A stretch of DNA of 64,000 nt from positions 186,001-250,000 of the forward strand of contig CANMTD010000003.1 in NCBI GenBank assembly GCA_947500775.1, given 5' to 3'. The notes beneath the pieces were generated by a model. It was not told where the DNA came from and did no database searches. It saw only the letters and a list, made by a program, of their open reading frames with translations. Both the position numbers and the translations under genes were made by a program. The DNA comes from an uncultured Paracoccaceae bacterium (GTDB lineage: Bacteria > Pseudomonadota > Alphaproteobacteria > Rhodobacterales > Rhodobacteraceae). Positions 7,144 through 17,097 of this stretch are shown piece after piece. The first letter of the stretch is position 1; each line of letters starts with the position of its first letter.

Positions 7144-8948
7144 CAGTACACCCGTGCCTTGGGCGCGATCTTCTTCAGGTCGATCCCGCCATCTTCCTGC
7201 TTGCTCAGCGGGTCCAGATGCACCGGACGATAGTCCAGTTTCACCTTGTTGCCATCGACAACCGCCAGCGAATGTTTGCGCCAGACCTTGTCGTTGCGAT
7301 CGGGGTAATCCTCATGCGCATGGGCGCCGCGGCTTTCCTTGCGGGCCTCGGCCCCGACGATGGTTGCCAAAGCGTTGGGCATCAGGTTGGTCAGTTCCAG
7401 CGTTTCCATCAGGTCGCTGTTCCAGACCAGGCTGTTGTCGGTGACCTTGACGTCATCCATCTTGCCCGCGACCTGCCCCATCTTGACCACGCCTTCGGCC
7501 AGCGTCTTGTCGGTGCGGAACACGGCAGCATCCGATTGCATGGTTTTCTGCATCTCAAGGCGCAGCTCGGCGGTGGCGATATTGCCCTTGGCGTGGCGAA
7601 TGCTGTCGAAACGGTCCAGCGCCTGTTCGACCGAGGCCATGTTGACGGTCGGGTTGGCCGCCTTGGCGTCGACCACTTCGGCCGCCTTGATCGCGGCGGC
7701 GCGGCCAAAGACCACCAGATCGATCAACGAATTCGATCCCAGCCGGTTCGCCCCATGCACGCTGGCGCAGCCCGCTTCGCCCACAGCCATCAGGCCGGGT
7801 GCGATCGCATCGGGGTCTTTCGCGGTGGGGTTCAGAACCTCGCCCCAGTAATTGGTCGGGATGCCGCCCATGTTGTAATGCACGGTCGGCAGAACCGGGA
7901 TCGGTTCCTTGGTCAGATCGACGCCCGCGAAAATCCGCGCGCTTTCGGAAATCCCCGGCAGGCGCAGCGCCAGAGTTTCCGGCGGCAGGTGGTTCAGGTG
8001 CAGGTGGATATGGTCGCCCTGCGCCCCCACGCCGCGGCCTTCGCGAATCTCCATCGTCATGCAGCGCGACACCACATCGCGGCTGGCCAGGTCCTTGTAG
8101 GTCGGCGCATAGCGTTCCATGAACCGCTCGCCTTCCGAGTTGGTCAGATAGCCGCCTTCGCCGCGCGCCCCTTCGGTGATCAGACAGCCCGAGCCATAAA
8201 TGCCGGTGGGGTGGAATTGCACGAATTCCATGTCCTGCAGCGGCAGACCCTGACGCGCCACCATGCCGCCACCGTCCCCGGTGCAGGTATGGGCCGAGGT
8301 CGCGCTGAAATAGGCGCGGCCGTAACCGCCCGTGGCCAGCACGGTCATCTTGGCGTTGAACAGATGCAGCGTGCCATCGTCCAGTTTCCAGCACAGCACA
8401 CCCTGACAGGCGCCATCTTCGCCCATGATCAGATCAAGCGCGAAATATTCGATATAGAATTCGGCGTTGTTCTTCAGCGACTGGCCATACAGCGTGTGCA
8501 GGATCGCGTGGCCGGTGCGGTCGGCGGCGGCGCAGGTACGCTGCACCGGCGGGCCTTCGCCGAATTCGGTGGTGTGGCCGCCAAAGGGACGCTGGTAAAT
8601 CTTGCCTTCTTCGGTGCGCGAAAACGGCACGCCGTAATGTTCCAGCTCGTACACCGCCTTGGGGGCTTCGCGGACCAGATATTCCATCGCATCGGTATCG
8701 CCCAGCCAGTCCGACCCCTTGACGGTATCGTACATGTGCCACTGCCAATGGTCCGGCCCCATGTTCGACAGCGACGCGGCGATCCCGCCCTGCGCGGCCA
8801 CGGTGTGGCTGCGCGTCGGGAACACCTTGGTCACACAGGCCGTGCGCAGCCCCTGTTCGGCCATGCCCAGCGTCGCGCGCAACCCGGCGCCACCGGCGCC
8901 CACAACCACGACGTCATATTCGTGTGTTTCATATTCATATGCGGCCAT
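7143..8948 (-). CDS. sdhA: Succinate dehydrogenase flavoprotein subunit
   Basis: 601 residues, the family's usual size. It oxidises succinate to fumarate. The FAD-binding GAGGAG is at residues 17-22, and the covalent flavin His48 sits in [10 protein letters not shown]. Other conserved blocks are [21 protein letters not shown], the [21 protein letters not shown] active-site region, and [20 protein letters not shown]. It is the third gene of sdhC-sdhD-sdhA. Flavinylation would need SdhE, encoded at 41748-42020. Confidence 0.99.
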   Translation of the reverse strand: MAAYEYETHEYDVVVVGAGGAGLRATLGMAEQGLRTACVTKVFPTRSHTVAAQGGIAASLSNMGPDHWQWHMYDTVKGSDWLGDTDAMEYLVREAPKAVYELEHYGVPFSRTEEGKIYQRPFGGHTTEFGEGPPVQRTCAAADRTGHAILHTLYGQSLKNNAEFYIEYFALDLIMGEDGACQGVLCWKLDDGTLHLFNAKMTVLATGGYGRAYFSATSAHTCTGDGGGMVARQGLPLQDMEFVQFHPTGIYGSGCLITEGARGEGGYLTNSEGERFMERYAPTYKDLASRDVVSRCMTMEIREGRGVGAQGDHIHLHLNHLPPETLALRLPGISESARIFAGVDLTKEPIPVLPTVHYNMGGIPTNYWGEVLNPTAKDPDAIAPGLMAVGEAGCASVHGANRLGSNSLIDLVVFGRAAAIKAAEVVDAKAANPTVNMASVEQALDRFDSIRHAKGNIATAELRLEMQKTMQSDAAVFRTDKTLAEGVVKMGQVAGKMDDVKVTDNSLVWNSDLMETLELTNLMPNALATIVGAEARKESRGAHAHEDYPDRNDKVWRKHSLAVVDGNKVKLDYRPVHLDPLSKQEDGGIDLKKIAPKARVY

Positions 8949-8966
8949 TTTGAAGGCTCCGTCGTC

Positions 8967-9338
8967 TTAAAGGGCAATACGGGCGATGGCGAAAAGGCCG
9001 GTCGCCGCTGCGGCATAGCTGATGCAGGTCACCGCGATGATCAGGACCTGACGGGTCAGCCCGTCGGTGTAATCCTCGATCGCGACCTGCGCGCCGTTCT
9101 TGAAGTGCATGAAGCCGACCGCGATGGTCAGCCCCGCGACAATCGCCGGGAAGGGCCGCGCGAAATAGGCCACCACATCGGCATGCGGCGCGCCCAGCAT
9201 CGGGCCGAAGGTAAAGATGAACAGCGGCACCAGGATCAGCAGGGCGACCGAGCTGACGATCATGTTCCAGTGATGATGCGGCCCCGATTTGGCGGCCCCC
9301 ATGCCTACGGCGCGTTTGCGGTCTGTCAGATATGCCAT
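8967..9338 (-). CDS. sdhD: Succinate dehydrogenase membrane anchor subunit D
   Basis: 123 residues with three membrane helices (about 26-48, 62-82, 94-118). Between helices is HFKNGAQVAIEDY, the SdhD family pattern near the quinone and heme site. Anchors SdhAB to the inner membrane with SdhC. It lies 11 bases after sdhC and 18 before sdhA. Confidence 0.95.
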   Translation of the reverse strand: MAYLTDRKRAVGMGAAKSGPHHHWNMIVSSVALLILVPLFIFTFGPMLGAPHADVVAYFARPFPAIVAGLTIAVGFMHFKNGAQVAIEDYTDGLTRQVLIIAVTCISYAAAATGLFAIARIAL

Positions 9339-9349
9339 GTCTCGCCCCC

Positions 9350-9733
9350 TCAGATCACGATAACGGTCAGGATGGTCAGGACGACCGATCCGATCACGAC
9401 GGCCCAGCCCAGCTTGGTCGCGGTGCCCAGGTCAAACCCCCGGCCACTGTCCCAGATCAGATGCCGCACACCGGCCAGCGCGTGATACCACAGCGCCCAC
9501 AGCGACCCGAACATGATCAGGTCCCCCAGGAACGAGGTGATCACGCCGTCCGCCGTGGCGAAATACTCTGCGCCGTAAGAGGCCGCCAGAAACCACCAGA
9601 CCGTCAGGATCGCCCCCAGCAACAGCGCGTTGCCGGTGATCCGCGTCAGGATCGAGGTGATCGAGGTCAGCTGTGGGCGGTAAATCTGAAGATGGGGGGA
9701 AAGCGGCCGGTTTCCCCGGTTTACATCAGCCAT
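9350..9733 (-). CDS. sdhC: Succinate dehydrogenase cytochrome b556 subunit
   Basis: 127 residues from the ATG at 9731-9733, preceded by GAGAGGA; the frame runs further upstream but without a ribosome site. It has the N-terminal RPLSPHLQIYRPQLTS and then three membrane helices. Helix 2 ends in HALAGVRHLIWD, where His84 is the expected heme b ligand. First gene of the sdh operon. Its upstream region carries four copies of the TCA palindrome, the nearest 41 bases before the ATG. Confidence 0.97.
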   Translation of the reverse strand: MADVNRGNRPLSPHLQIYRPQLTSITSILTRITGNALLLGAILTVWWFLAASYGAEYFATADGVITSFLGDLIMFGSLWALWYHALAGVRHLIWDSGRGFDLGTATKLGWAVVIGSVVLTILTVIVI

Positions 9734-9773
9734 GATGGGTCCTCTCGCTAGCGCAACGGCATTGCTTTGTCTC

Positions 9774-9783
9774 TGTGATAACA
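9774..9783. promoter_or_regulatory. TCA palindrome, site 1 (variant) before sdhC
   Basis: TGTGATAACA, one mismatch from TGTGATCACA. It lies 41 bases upstream of the sdhC ATG, just downstream of a CATAAT that could be a -10 in the sdhC direction. Binding at this place would block transcription. Operator role inferred from similarity to the other sites. Confidence 0.5.
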
Positions 9784-9856
9784 AAAATTATGGCGGAGTC
9801 ACGGACACATCTTATCTGGCCCGTAATTTTCGGGGCAAATCACGTATTTTTGGCGA

Positions 9857-9866
9857 TGTTATCGCA
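9857..9866. promoter_or_regulatory. TCA palindrome, site 2 (degenerate) before sdhC
   Basis: TGTTATCGCA; its reverse complement TGCGATAACA matches TGTGATCACA at eight of ten positions. It is centred 23 bp from the next site. Weakest member of the set. Confidence 0.3.
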
Positions 9867-9879
9867 TGACACCGATTTT

Positions 9880-9910
9880 TGTGATCACGACCGCATATTG
9901 CGTGATCACA
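9880..9910. promoter_or_regulatory. Paired TCA palindromes before sdhC, 21 bp apart
   Basis: TGTGATCACG at 9880-9889 and CGTGATCACA at 9901-9910, each nine of ten matches to TGTGATCACA. Their centres are exactly 21 bp apart, two helical turns, the same spacing as the pair before sucC (15305-15335). This suggests a cooperative dimer-of-dimers operator. Confidence 0.65.
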
Positions 9911-10009
9911 AACCGCCCTCCCCCATCGGCGCAGCCCGACAGGGCACCGGTGGCAGATGGGCCGCCGGGTCGGGGCGGGTCAGATAAATCGCGCCCCACC
10001 CTGTGCCGT

Positions 10010-11044
10010 TCACATCGGCATCAGCACCCAGTAATCCAGATCAAGCAGCACATCGGGCAGGTATTTGCCATCCTCGCCCTTCAGCGCGAAATCCCCGGCA
10101 CCGTGTTTGACCGCAACCAGCCGCAGCCGGATCGCGCCCACACCCGGTGCGGCGGTTTCGGCCTTGTCCAGCACCTCGGACCAGGCGCGCACCGTGTCGC
10201 CGCTGAAACAGGGGTTGGCATGGGCGCCGGCATTCAGCCCCACGATCATCTGCGCGTTGGCCAGCCCGTTGAACGACAGCGCCCGCGCCAGCGAAATCAC
10301 ATGCCCGCCATAGATCAGCCGCTGCCCGTCGGGCCGGTTGGTGGCGTCGAAATGCACCTTGGCGGTGTTCTGCCACAGGCGCGTGGCCAGCATGTGTTCG
10401 GCCTCTTCGATGGTGACGCCATCCACATGGTCGATCTTTTCGCCCACCGCGTAATCGCCCCAGCGGTGCGGTTCCCCGGCCTGAACGAAATCATAACCCG
10501 AAAAATCCAGCCCCGCTGGTATCACCAGATCCTCTGCCGTCAGGGCGCTGGCCAGTTCCGGGATCACCGTTTCGGGCGCGGGCGCCTGTGCGTCGCGTTT
10601 GCGCACCATCACCCAGCGCACATATTCCAGCACCACCTCGTCGCGCTGGTTCAGGCCGCGGGTCCGCACCCAGACCACGCCGGATTTGCCGTTCGAATTC
10701 TGCTTGACCCCGATCACCTCGGACAATGACCGCAGCGTGTCGCCGGGATAGACCGGCTGCAGCCACCGCCCCTCGGCATAGCCCAGGTTGGCCACGGCGT
10801 TCAGCGACACGTCGGGCACGGTTTTGCCGAACACCACATGGAACGCGATCAGGTCATCGACGGGCGAGCCTTCCAGCCCGCAGGCCCCGGCGAATTCATC
10901 CGACGAATACAGCGCATGCCGCGCCGGATACAGCGCGTGATACAGCGCCCGTTCGCCCTCGGCCACGGTGCGCGGCACCGCATGGGCGATCACCTGCCCG
11001 ACCTGATAATCCTCGAAAAAGCGGCCTTGGTTGGTTTTTGACAT
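10010..11044 (-). CDS. mch: Mesaconyl-CoA hydratase (MaoC family)
   Basis: 344 residues with two hot-dog (MaoC-like) halves: FFEDYQVGQVIAHAVPRTVAEGE at the start, and RWGDYAVGEKIDHVDGVTIEEAEHMLATRLWQNTAKVHFD in the middle with GQRLIYGGHVISLARAL. The length and both halves match mesaconyl-CoA hydratase of the ethylmalonyl-CoA pathway, which converts mesaconyl-C1-CoA to beta-methylmalyl-CoA in C2 assimilation. The ATG overlaps the DUF1737 stop as TGATG. Placement beside sdh and a malyl-CoA enzyme gene matches the arrangement known in Rhodobacter. Confidence 0.9.
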   Translation of the reverse strand: MSKTNQGRFFEDYQVGQVIAHAVPRTVAEGERALYHALYPARHALYSSDEFAGACGLEGSPVDDLIAFHVVFGKTVPDVSLNAVANLGYAEGRWLQPVYPGDTLRSLSEVIGVKQNSNGKSGVVWVRTRGLNQRDEVVLEYVRWVMVRKRDAQAPAPETVIPELASALTAEDLVIPAGLDFSGYDFVQAGEPHRWGDYAVGEKIDHVDGVTIEEAEHMLATRLWQNTAKVHFDATNRPDGQRLIYGGHVISLARALSFNGLANAQMIVGLNAGAHANPCFSGDTVRAWSEVLDKAETAAPGVGAIRLRLVAVKHGAGDFALKGEDGKYLPDVLLDLDYWVLMPM

Positions 11045-11250
11045 CAAAGCTGTCCCAATTTTATCTCAGGGTCATAATCGGTGCCCGGCAGGTCTTTGAC
11101 CACCGCCTGGGCACAGCGCATCTTTCCGGTGGCCGCATCGAAGCCATAGGCCGGGTCGCCATACAGTTCCCACCCTTTGGACAGGGCCAGCATCACCTTG
11201 TGGCAAAAGGCCGAGGTGTCCTCTTCGGTCAGCAAGCGATAGGCCTTCAT
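11044..11250 (-). CDS. DUF1737 domain protein
   Basis: 68 residues: MKAYRLLTEEDTSAFCHKV, then LSKGWELYGDPAYGFDAATGKM and AQAVVK. This is the DUF1737 pattern (the 'GW.LyG.P' core). It overlaps the NnrU stop by four bases (ATGA) and its own stop overlaps the mch start, so it is translated as part of the mcl2-nnrU-DUF1737-mch operon. Function unknown; a small cytoplasmic protein. Confidence 0.85.
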   Translation of the reverse strand: MKAYRLLTEEDTSAFCHKVMLALSKGWELYGDPAYGFDAATGKMRCAQAVVKDLPGTDYDPEIKLGQL

Positions 11251-11816
11251 CCATAGGTCCCCAGAAACGGGCTGTGGCCCAGCCACAGGTGCACGCCCAC
11301 AGCCACGCCGTAGATGACCAGCGAGATCACCAAATTTATGGCGTCCCCCCTGATCGCACCGGGTGCCGGGCGTTGCCAGGGGCCGTCCGCGCGGCTGATC
11401 AGCACCATCGACACCAGCGCCCAGACCCCCAGACCGCCGAACAGCAGCAGTGACGCGGTATCGCCGTTCACCAGCAGATGCGCGCAGGCCCAGATCACCA
11501 TGCCCCACAGCATCGGGTGACGGATCTTGTCCGACAACAGCCCCTTGGACGATCCGATCCCGAAGAAAAACATCGCCACCAGCATCAGCAGATTGTTCAG
11601 ATGGCCCATCCCGGGCAGCGGCGTGTAAACCGGTTCGAAATCCGCCCCGCGATAGCCGACAACCATCAGGATGACCGAGGCGACCATCAGCCCCGCAATC
11701 ACCGCCTTTGCGCTGTCGCCCATCCGGTCGGCCAGCCCGGCCCGCGCGCCCGGGGCCACGCGTTTGAACAGATGGGCGCCCCACCACAGGGCAATTCCAA
11801 GGACCAGCACGCTCAT
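11247..11816 (-). CDS. NnrU family membrane protein
   Basis: 189 residues from the ATG at 11814-11816. Five to six membrane helices are visible, with the family landmarks LWWGAHLFKR near the start, LNNLLMLVAMFFFGIG, and DKIRHPMLWGMVIWACAHLLVNGD. NnrU proteins were first noted near nitric-oxide metabolism genes, but many copies, like this one, are not linked to denitrification. It begins one base after the mcl2 stop and overlaps the next gene by four bases. Confidence 0.88.
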   Translation of the reverse strand: MSVLVLGIALWWGAHLFKRVAPGARAGLADRMGDSAKAVIAGLMVASVILMVVGYRGADFEPVYTPLPGMGHLNNLLMLVAMFFFGIGSSKGLLSDKIRHPMLWGMVIWACAHLLVNGDTASLLLFGGLGVWALVSMVLISRADGPWQRPAPGAIRGDAINLVISLVIYGVAVGVHLWLGHSPFLGTYG

Positions 11817-11817
11817 A

Positions 11818-12672
11818 TCAACCCTCAAGTTCCGCGATCGCCGCCACCTTGGCCAACGTTTCCTGCGCGGTCACAATATGCAGGTTTTCGACGATTTTGC
11901 CATCCACAACGGCCACCCCCTGCCCGGCCTTTTCCGCCTCTTGGAAGGCGGCGATCTGGCGTTGGGCAAGGTCGATTTCCTCGGCCGAGGGCGCAAAGGC
12001 CGCATTGGCAATCGCCACCTGCGCGGGATGGATCAGCGTTTTGCCGTCGAACCCCATGTCGCGCCCTTGGGTGCATTCCGCCTCCAGCCCCGCGTCGTCC
12101 TTGAAGGCGTTGTAAACCCCGTCGACCGCGACGATGCCCGCCGCGCGCGCGGCCAGCAGGCACAGTTGCAGGCTGGTCAGCATCGGCATCCGGTCCGCGC
12201 GGAACCGGCATTTCAGCTCTTTCGCCAGATCGTTGGTGCCCATCACGAATCCCGCCATGCGCGGGTGCGCGGCAATTTCGGCGGCGTTCAACATGCCTTG
12301 CGGCGTTTCCATCATCGCCCACAGCGGCACATCGGGGATCAGCGCGGCCACGGCCTCGACATCCGCCGCACAGCCCACCTTGGGGATCAGCAGCGCGTCG
12401 ATCGGCGCGCCGACAAAAGCCGCGATATCGTCGGCGCCCCAGGGGCTGTCCAACCCGTTGACCCGCACGATCCGGGCCCGTGCGCCATATCCGCCTGCCG
12501 CCAGCGTTGCCGCCAACATGCTGCGGGCGTTTGCTTTTTCCTCGACGGCAACCGCGTCTTCCAGATCAAAGATGATGGCATCCACCGCCATGGTCTTTGC
12601 CTTCTCCAGCGCCCGCTCTTTCGAGCCGGGAATATACAGAACCGAACGGTACGGGCGGGCAGTGGCGACCAT
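11818..12672 (-). CDS. mcl2: HpcH/HpaI-type CoA ester lyase, likely (3S)-malyl-CoA thioesterase
   Basis: 284 residues from the ATG at 12670-12672, preceded by GGAGAAG. It has the CitE-like fold: RSVLYIPGSKERALEKA, IIFDLEDAV, LIPKV, WAMMETPQGMLNA, FVMGTNDLAKEL, GKTLIHPAQV. In Rhodobacter a paralogue of malyl-CoA lyase with this length lies in the same operon as mesaconyl-CoA hydratase and acts as malyl-CoA thioesterase. The operon context and size favour that over the lyase. A true malyl-CoA/beta-methylmalyl-CoA lyase or a citramalyl-CoA lyase cannot be excluded from sequence alone. Confidence 0.82.
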   Translation of the reverse strand: MVATARPYRSVLYIPGSKERALEKAKTMAVDAIIFDLEDAVAVEEKANARSMLAATLAAGGYGARARIVRVNGLDSPWGADDIAAFVGAPIDALLIPKVGCAADVEAVAALIPDVPLWAMMETPQGMLNAAEIAAHPRMAGFVMGTNDLAKELKCRFRADRMPMLTSLQLCLLAARAAGIVAVDGVYNAFKDDAGLEAECTQGRDMGFDGKTLIHPAQVAIANAAFAPSAEEIDLAQRQIAAFQEAEKAGQGVAVVDGKIVENLHIVTAQETLAKVAAIAELEG

Positions 12673-12861
12673 GATTCTTCTCCTTCGCAATTTTGTTGCG
12701 CAAAACATCATGAAATCGCACGAATGCGCAAGCCTTGTTTTGCCGCAATGCAGAAACTTTCAAGCGAACGGTCGGTTAACCTTAATTTGCAAGGCTGAGC
12801 GCATGGTTTCACCACCGCCGGACCCACCGGCACCCCAACCCGCAAGGAAAGGAGACGACGG

Positions 12862-13170
12862 ATGAAACTGTTTTTGACCCTCGCAGGTCTGTTGTACCTG
12901 TTGCTGCTGACCCCGGCGAACGCCCAGACCCGCGCCAATTGCGCGCCCCGCGACCGTATCGTCGAACGGCTGAACGAAACCTATGGCGAAACCCGTCAGG
13001 CGGTCGGGCTGGCCGGGAACAACACAATGATGGAACTGTTCGCCTCTGACAGCACCGGCAGCTGGACCATCACCGCCACTCTGCCCAGCGGCCTGACCTG
13101 TCTTGTCGCCTCGGGCCAGTCGTTCGAGGCGGTGAAGGACCCGCTGTTGCCGACCGGCCTGCCGATCTAG
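12862..13170 (+). CDS. Exported small protein, unknown function
   Basis: 102 residues with a classical signal peptide (residues 1-21, cleavage after NAQ or ANA). The mature part is about 80 residues with two Cys (NCAPRDRIVERLNETYGETR and GLTCLVASG) that may pair, and WTITATLP. AAGGAAAGGAG precedes the ATG. Its stop overlaps by four bases the stop of the convergent TauE gene. Conserved as a type of periplasmic protein in Rhodobacterales, but I know no function. Confidence 0.8.
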   Translation: MKLFLTLAGLLYLLLLTPANAQTRANCAPRDRIVERLNETYGETRQAVGLAGNNTMMELFASDSTGSWTITATLPSGLTCLVASGQSFEAVKDPLLPTGLPI

Positions 13171-13922
13171 CTCAGCGCGTCCCAGATCAGCTTGCCGCCG
13201 GTCAGGACCAGCAACACATAGGTCAGCCCGAAAAACAGGCCCTCGGGGATTCTCCGGTGGGCCTTGACCCCCAGCCAGGCGCCCAAAAGGGCAAAGGGCG
13301 CCAGATACAGATCGGCCACCAGCGTGTCGCGCGTGAACACCCCCAGCATCGCATAGGGGATGAATTTCACGATGTTGATCGCCCAGAACACCAGAACCGT
13401 CGTCGCCTGATAGGTGGTCTTGTCCAGCCCCTTTGCCAGCAGGTACACGGCAACCGGCGGGCCGCCCGCGTGGCTGATGAAACTGGTGAACCCGCCCGCA
13501 ACCCCGGCCACGGCCCCGGCGACGGGGGATACCGCGCGCTGGCGGGGGCGCAGCAGGCCGATGCGCACCGCCAGTTGAAACCCCACGAACCCCAGCGCGA
13601 CGCAACCGATCAGCAATCGCAACAGATCGGGATCGGCCACCCGGTACAGCAGCATCCCCAGCCCGACCCCCGGCACCGCGCCCGCGATCAGCAACAGCGC
13701 CGTGGGCCCATGCCAGCGCCGCCAATAGGGACGCAACACCGTCAGATCGACCAGCATCAACAGCGGCAGCATCAGCCCCAGCGCCACCCCCGGCGGCACG
13801 ATCAGCGCCAGAATCGGTGCCGCGGCAAAGGCCGCCCCCGATCCGAACCCGCCCTTGGAAAGCCCCGCGAACATCACCGCGAAAACCGCCACCGCAAAAA
13901 AGGTGACATCCATGTGAACCAT
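13167..13922 (-). CDS. TSUP (TauE/SafE) family membrane exporter
   Basis: 251 residues, seven to eight membrane helices. Two TauE/SafE repeats are visible: FAGLSKGGFGSGAAFAAAPIL near residue 25, and later GFTSFISHAGGPPVAVYLL. The family moves sulfite, sulfoacetate or other organosulfur anions, or sulfur compounds, across the inner membrane. The substrate is not readable here and no sulfonate gene adjoins. It is divergent from mdh (160 bases between) and convergent with the small exported protein gene. Confidence 0.88.
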   Translation of the reverse strand: MVHMDVTFFAVAVFAVMFAGLSKGGFGSGAAFAAAPILALIVPPGVALGLMLPLLMLVDLTVLRPYWRRWHGPTALLLIAGAVPGVGLGMLLYRVADPDLLRLLIGCVALGFVGFQLAVRIGLLRPRQRAVSPVAGAVAGVAGGFTSFISHAGGPPVAVYLLAKGLDKTTYQATTVLVFWAINIVKFIPYAMLGVFTRDTLVADLYLAPFALLGAWLGVKAHRRIPEGLFFGLTYVLLVLTGGKLIWDALS

Positions 13923-13962
13923 CGCAGCGCACCTTCAAAACCGCCTGTTTCACTTGCTTTAG

Positions 13963-15045
<1,083 letters not shown>

Positions 15046-15067
15046 CCCCGTCAGCCTCTGAATTTCA

Positions 15068-15100
15068 AAACCGATCCCGGCAGTTGTCCGGGGTCGGTTT
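15068..15100 (+). terminator. Terminator after mdh
   Basis: Hairpin with arms AAACCGATCCCGG and CCGGGGTCGGTTT (one mismatch/wobble, 13 bp) and a 7-nt loop, ending in TTTG. It separates mdh from the sucC operon. Confidence 0.8.
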
Positions 15101-15443
15101 GCCCCGGCGATGTCGCGCCAATTCCCCCATCAAATATGTCCGGCCGCCGATCACTCGGGCCAGAAATATCCGCCAACCGCTACGGCGGTTCTTTGCTTTC
15201 TGCGGTCTGCACAGCCCATTTAGCGCTCTTTTTTGCCCGGAAACGGTAGAATGGCGCGATTTTACGGCCAAAGTGATTCTATAGCTGCCGCATTTTCGGG
15301 CGCATGTGATCACAAATTTTCACCCCGTGATCACAAACGCAAAAATATCCCCTCAATTGCCCCCCAAATCCCCAAAGCCCGTTTCTTTGACCCGCAACAC
15401 CATGCCACAACAGTCAGGAAATGAACTAGCATGGGACAGTTTC
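15101..15443 (+). promoter_or_regulatory. sucC operon upstream region
   Basis: About 340 bases with no supported gene. The distal half shows no recognised signal. The proximal part carries the paired TCA palindromes (annotated separately), and an AT-rich stretch at 15241-15300 is a likely promoter zone, though I cannot place -35/-10 boxes firmly. The sucC leader downstream of the palindromes is about 108 bases. Confidence 0.4.
15305..15335. promoter_or_regulatory. Paired TCA palindromes before sucC, 21 bp apart
   Basis: Perfect TGTGATCACA at 15305-15314 and CGTGATCACA at 15326-15335, both followed by AA. Centre-to-centre distance is 21 bp, identical to the pair before sdhC. They lie 109-139 bases upstream of the sucC ATG. 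Likely operator for the GntR regulator at 25754-26410. Confidence 0.7.
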
Positions 15444-16637
15444 ATGAACATTCATGAATACCAGGCGAAGGCTCTCCTTCGCGACTACGGCGCCCCGGTC
15501 AGCGATGGCCGCGTTGTCTTGAAAGCCGAAGACGCAAAAACCGCCGCCGGCGAAATGGCCGGCCCGCTTTGGGTCGTCAAGGCGCAGATCCACGCAGGTG
15601 GGCGCGGCAAAGGGTCCTTCAAGGAAGCCGAAGCCGGTGAAAAGGGCGGCGTGCGTCTGGCCAAGTCGGTCGAAGAGGCCGCCGAAGAGGCCAAGAAGAT
15701 GCTGGGCCGCACCCTGGTGACCCATCAGACCGGCCCCGTGGGCAAACAGGTCAACCGCATCTATATCGAAGACGGCTCGGGCATCGAAACCGAAATGTAC
15801 CTGGCCCTGCTGGTCGATCGTCAGACCAGCCGCGTGTCCTTCGTCTGTTCGACCGAAGGCGGCATGGACATCGAAGAGGTCGCCGCCGCGACCCCCGAAA
15901 AGATCCTGTCGTTCAGCGTCGATCCCGCCACCGGGTATCAGGGTTTCCACGGTCGCCGCATCGCCTTTTCGCTGGGTCTGGAAGGCAAGCAGGTCAAGCA
16001 ATGCGTGGCGCTGATGGGGCTGCTTTACAAAGCCTTCATCGAAAAAGACATGGAGATGCTGGAGATCAACCCGCTGATCGTCACCGACGGCGGCGACCTG
16101 AAGGTGCTGGACGCCAAGGTCAGTTTTGACGGCAACGCGCTGTATCGCCACCCCGACGTGGCCGCCCTGCGGGATGAGACCGAAGAAGACCCCAAGGAAC
16201 TGGCCGCCTCCAAGTTCGACCTGAACTATATCGCGCTGGACGGCGAGATTGGCTGCATGGTCAACGGCGCGGGTCTGGCGATGGCCACCATGGACATCAT
16301 CAAACTCTATGGCGCGGAACCGGCGAACTTCCTTGACGTGGGCGGCGGCGCCACCACCGAGAAAGTGACCGAGGCGTTCAAGATCATCACCTCTGACCCG
16401 AACGTCAAAGGTATCCTCGTGAACATCTTCGGCGGGATCATGCGCTGCGACGTGATCGCCGAGGGCGTGGTGACAGCCGTGAAAGAGGTCGGCCTGCAAG
16501 TGCCGCTGGTTGTGCGTCTGGAAGGCACCAACGTGGAAAAAGGCAAAGAGATCATCAACAATTCGGGTCTAAATGTCATCGCGGCCGACAACCTGTCGGA
16601 TGGGGCCGAGAAGATCGTGAAGGCGGTCAAAGGTTAA
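15444..16637 (+). CDS. sucC: Succinyl-CoA synthetase beta subunit
   Basis: 397 residues from [20 protein letters not shown]. The ATP-grasp domain includes [15 protein letters not shown], and the C-terminal CoA-ligase half includes [39 protein letters not shown] and [16 protein letters not shown]. With SucD it converts succinyl-CoA to succinate with formation of a nucleoside triphosphate. The start is the ATG matching the conserved family N-terminus; an upstream extension of the frame is not conserved. First gene of the suc operon. Confidence 0.98.
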   Translation: MNIHEYQAKALLRDYGAPVSDGRVVLKAEDAKTAAGEMAGPLWVVKAQIHAGGRGKGSFKEAEAGEKGGVRLAKSVEEAAEEAKKMLGRTLVTHQTGPVGKQVNRIYIEDGSGIETEMYLALLVDRQTSRVSFVCSTEGGMDIEEVAAATPEKILSFSVDPATGYQGFHGRRIAFSLGLEGKQVKQCVALMGLLYKAFIEKDMEMLEINPLIVTDGGDLKVLDAKVSFDGNALYRHPDVAALRDETEEDPKELAASKFDLNYIALDGEIGCMVNGAGLAMATMDIIKLYGAEPANFLDVGGGATTEKVTEAFKIITSDPNVKGILVNIFGGIMRCDVIAEGVVTAVKEVGLQVPLVVRLEGTNVEKGKEIINNSGLNVIAADNLSDGAEKIVKAVKG

Positions 16638-16667
16638 TATTGCTGAAGTGTTAAGGGGTAAATTCGA

Positions 16668-17084
16668 ATGAAAAGAGCGAATATGTTGACGATTGCACTG
16701 ATCTGTCTTGCATCCGGAGCGCAGGCTGACGCGATTCAAACGTTCAGGCAGCTGTGCCTGGCAAATGCGGGGAACCCTGCGGCCATCATCACTGCTGGAA
16801 AGAAAGCGGGTTTCGACATGACCCCGCTTGCAAAGAACAGTGCGATGGGCATGCGGACCAAGACCGACGAAAGCCTTCAGGTCAACGTTTTCACCAAGCA
16901 CAAGTTCGAATGTGCCGTAACGACATCCGACATTCAAAACCCAGAAAAAGTGTCGTCAGAGTTTTTTGGCGCACTTGGCCTGAAACCCCGGCGCGGGCAG
17001 GCAAAAGCCAGCGTCGGCGGTAAACGCTACACGTTTATGCACGATACCAAAGGCGGCGAAGCCTTTGTGATGTTCGCAAATTAA
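16668..17084 (+). CDS. Exported protein inserted between sucC and sucD
   Basis: 138 residues with a signal peptide (1-20, cleavage near AQA-DA). The mature protein begins [27 protein letters not shown] and later has [12 protein letters not shown] and a C-terminal [19 protein letters not shown]; two Cys may pair. AAGGGG precedes the ATG. Base composition is visibly less GC-rich than sucC and sucD on either side, and it splits two genes for subunits of one enzyme, so it was probably acquired. It is in-line with the operon, 13 bases before sucD. Family not recognised. Confidence 0.8.
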   Translation: MKRANMLTIALICLASGAQADAIQTFRQLCLANAGNPAAIITAGKKAGFDMTPLAKNSAMGMRTKTDESLQVNVFTKHKFECAVTTSDIQNPEKVSSEFFGALGLKPRRGQAKASVGGKRYTFMHDTKGGEAFVMFAN

Positions 17085-17097
17085 GGAGCCAAACAAA

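Noticed and set aside
7077-9485. 802-codon open frame on the plus strand
   Set aside because: Antisense to sdhA and sdhD, which have all catalytic motifs; no domain in the antisense product.
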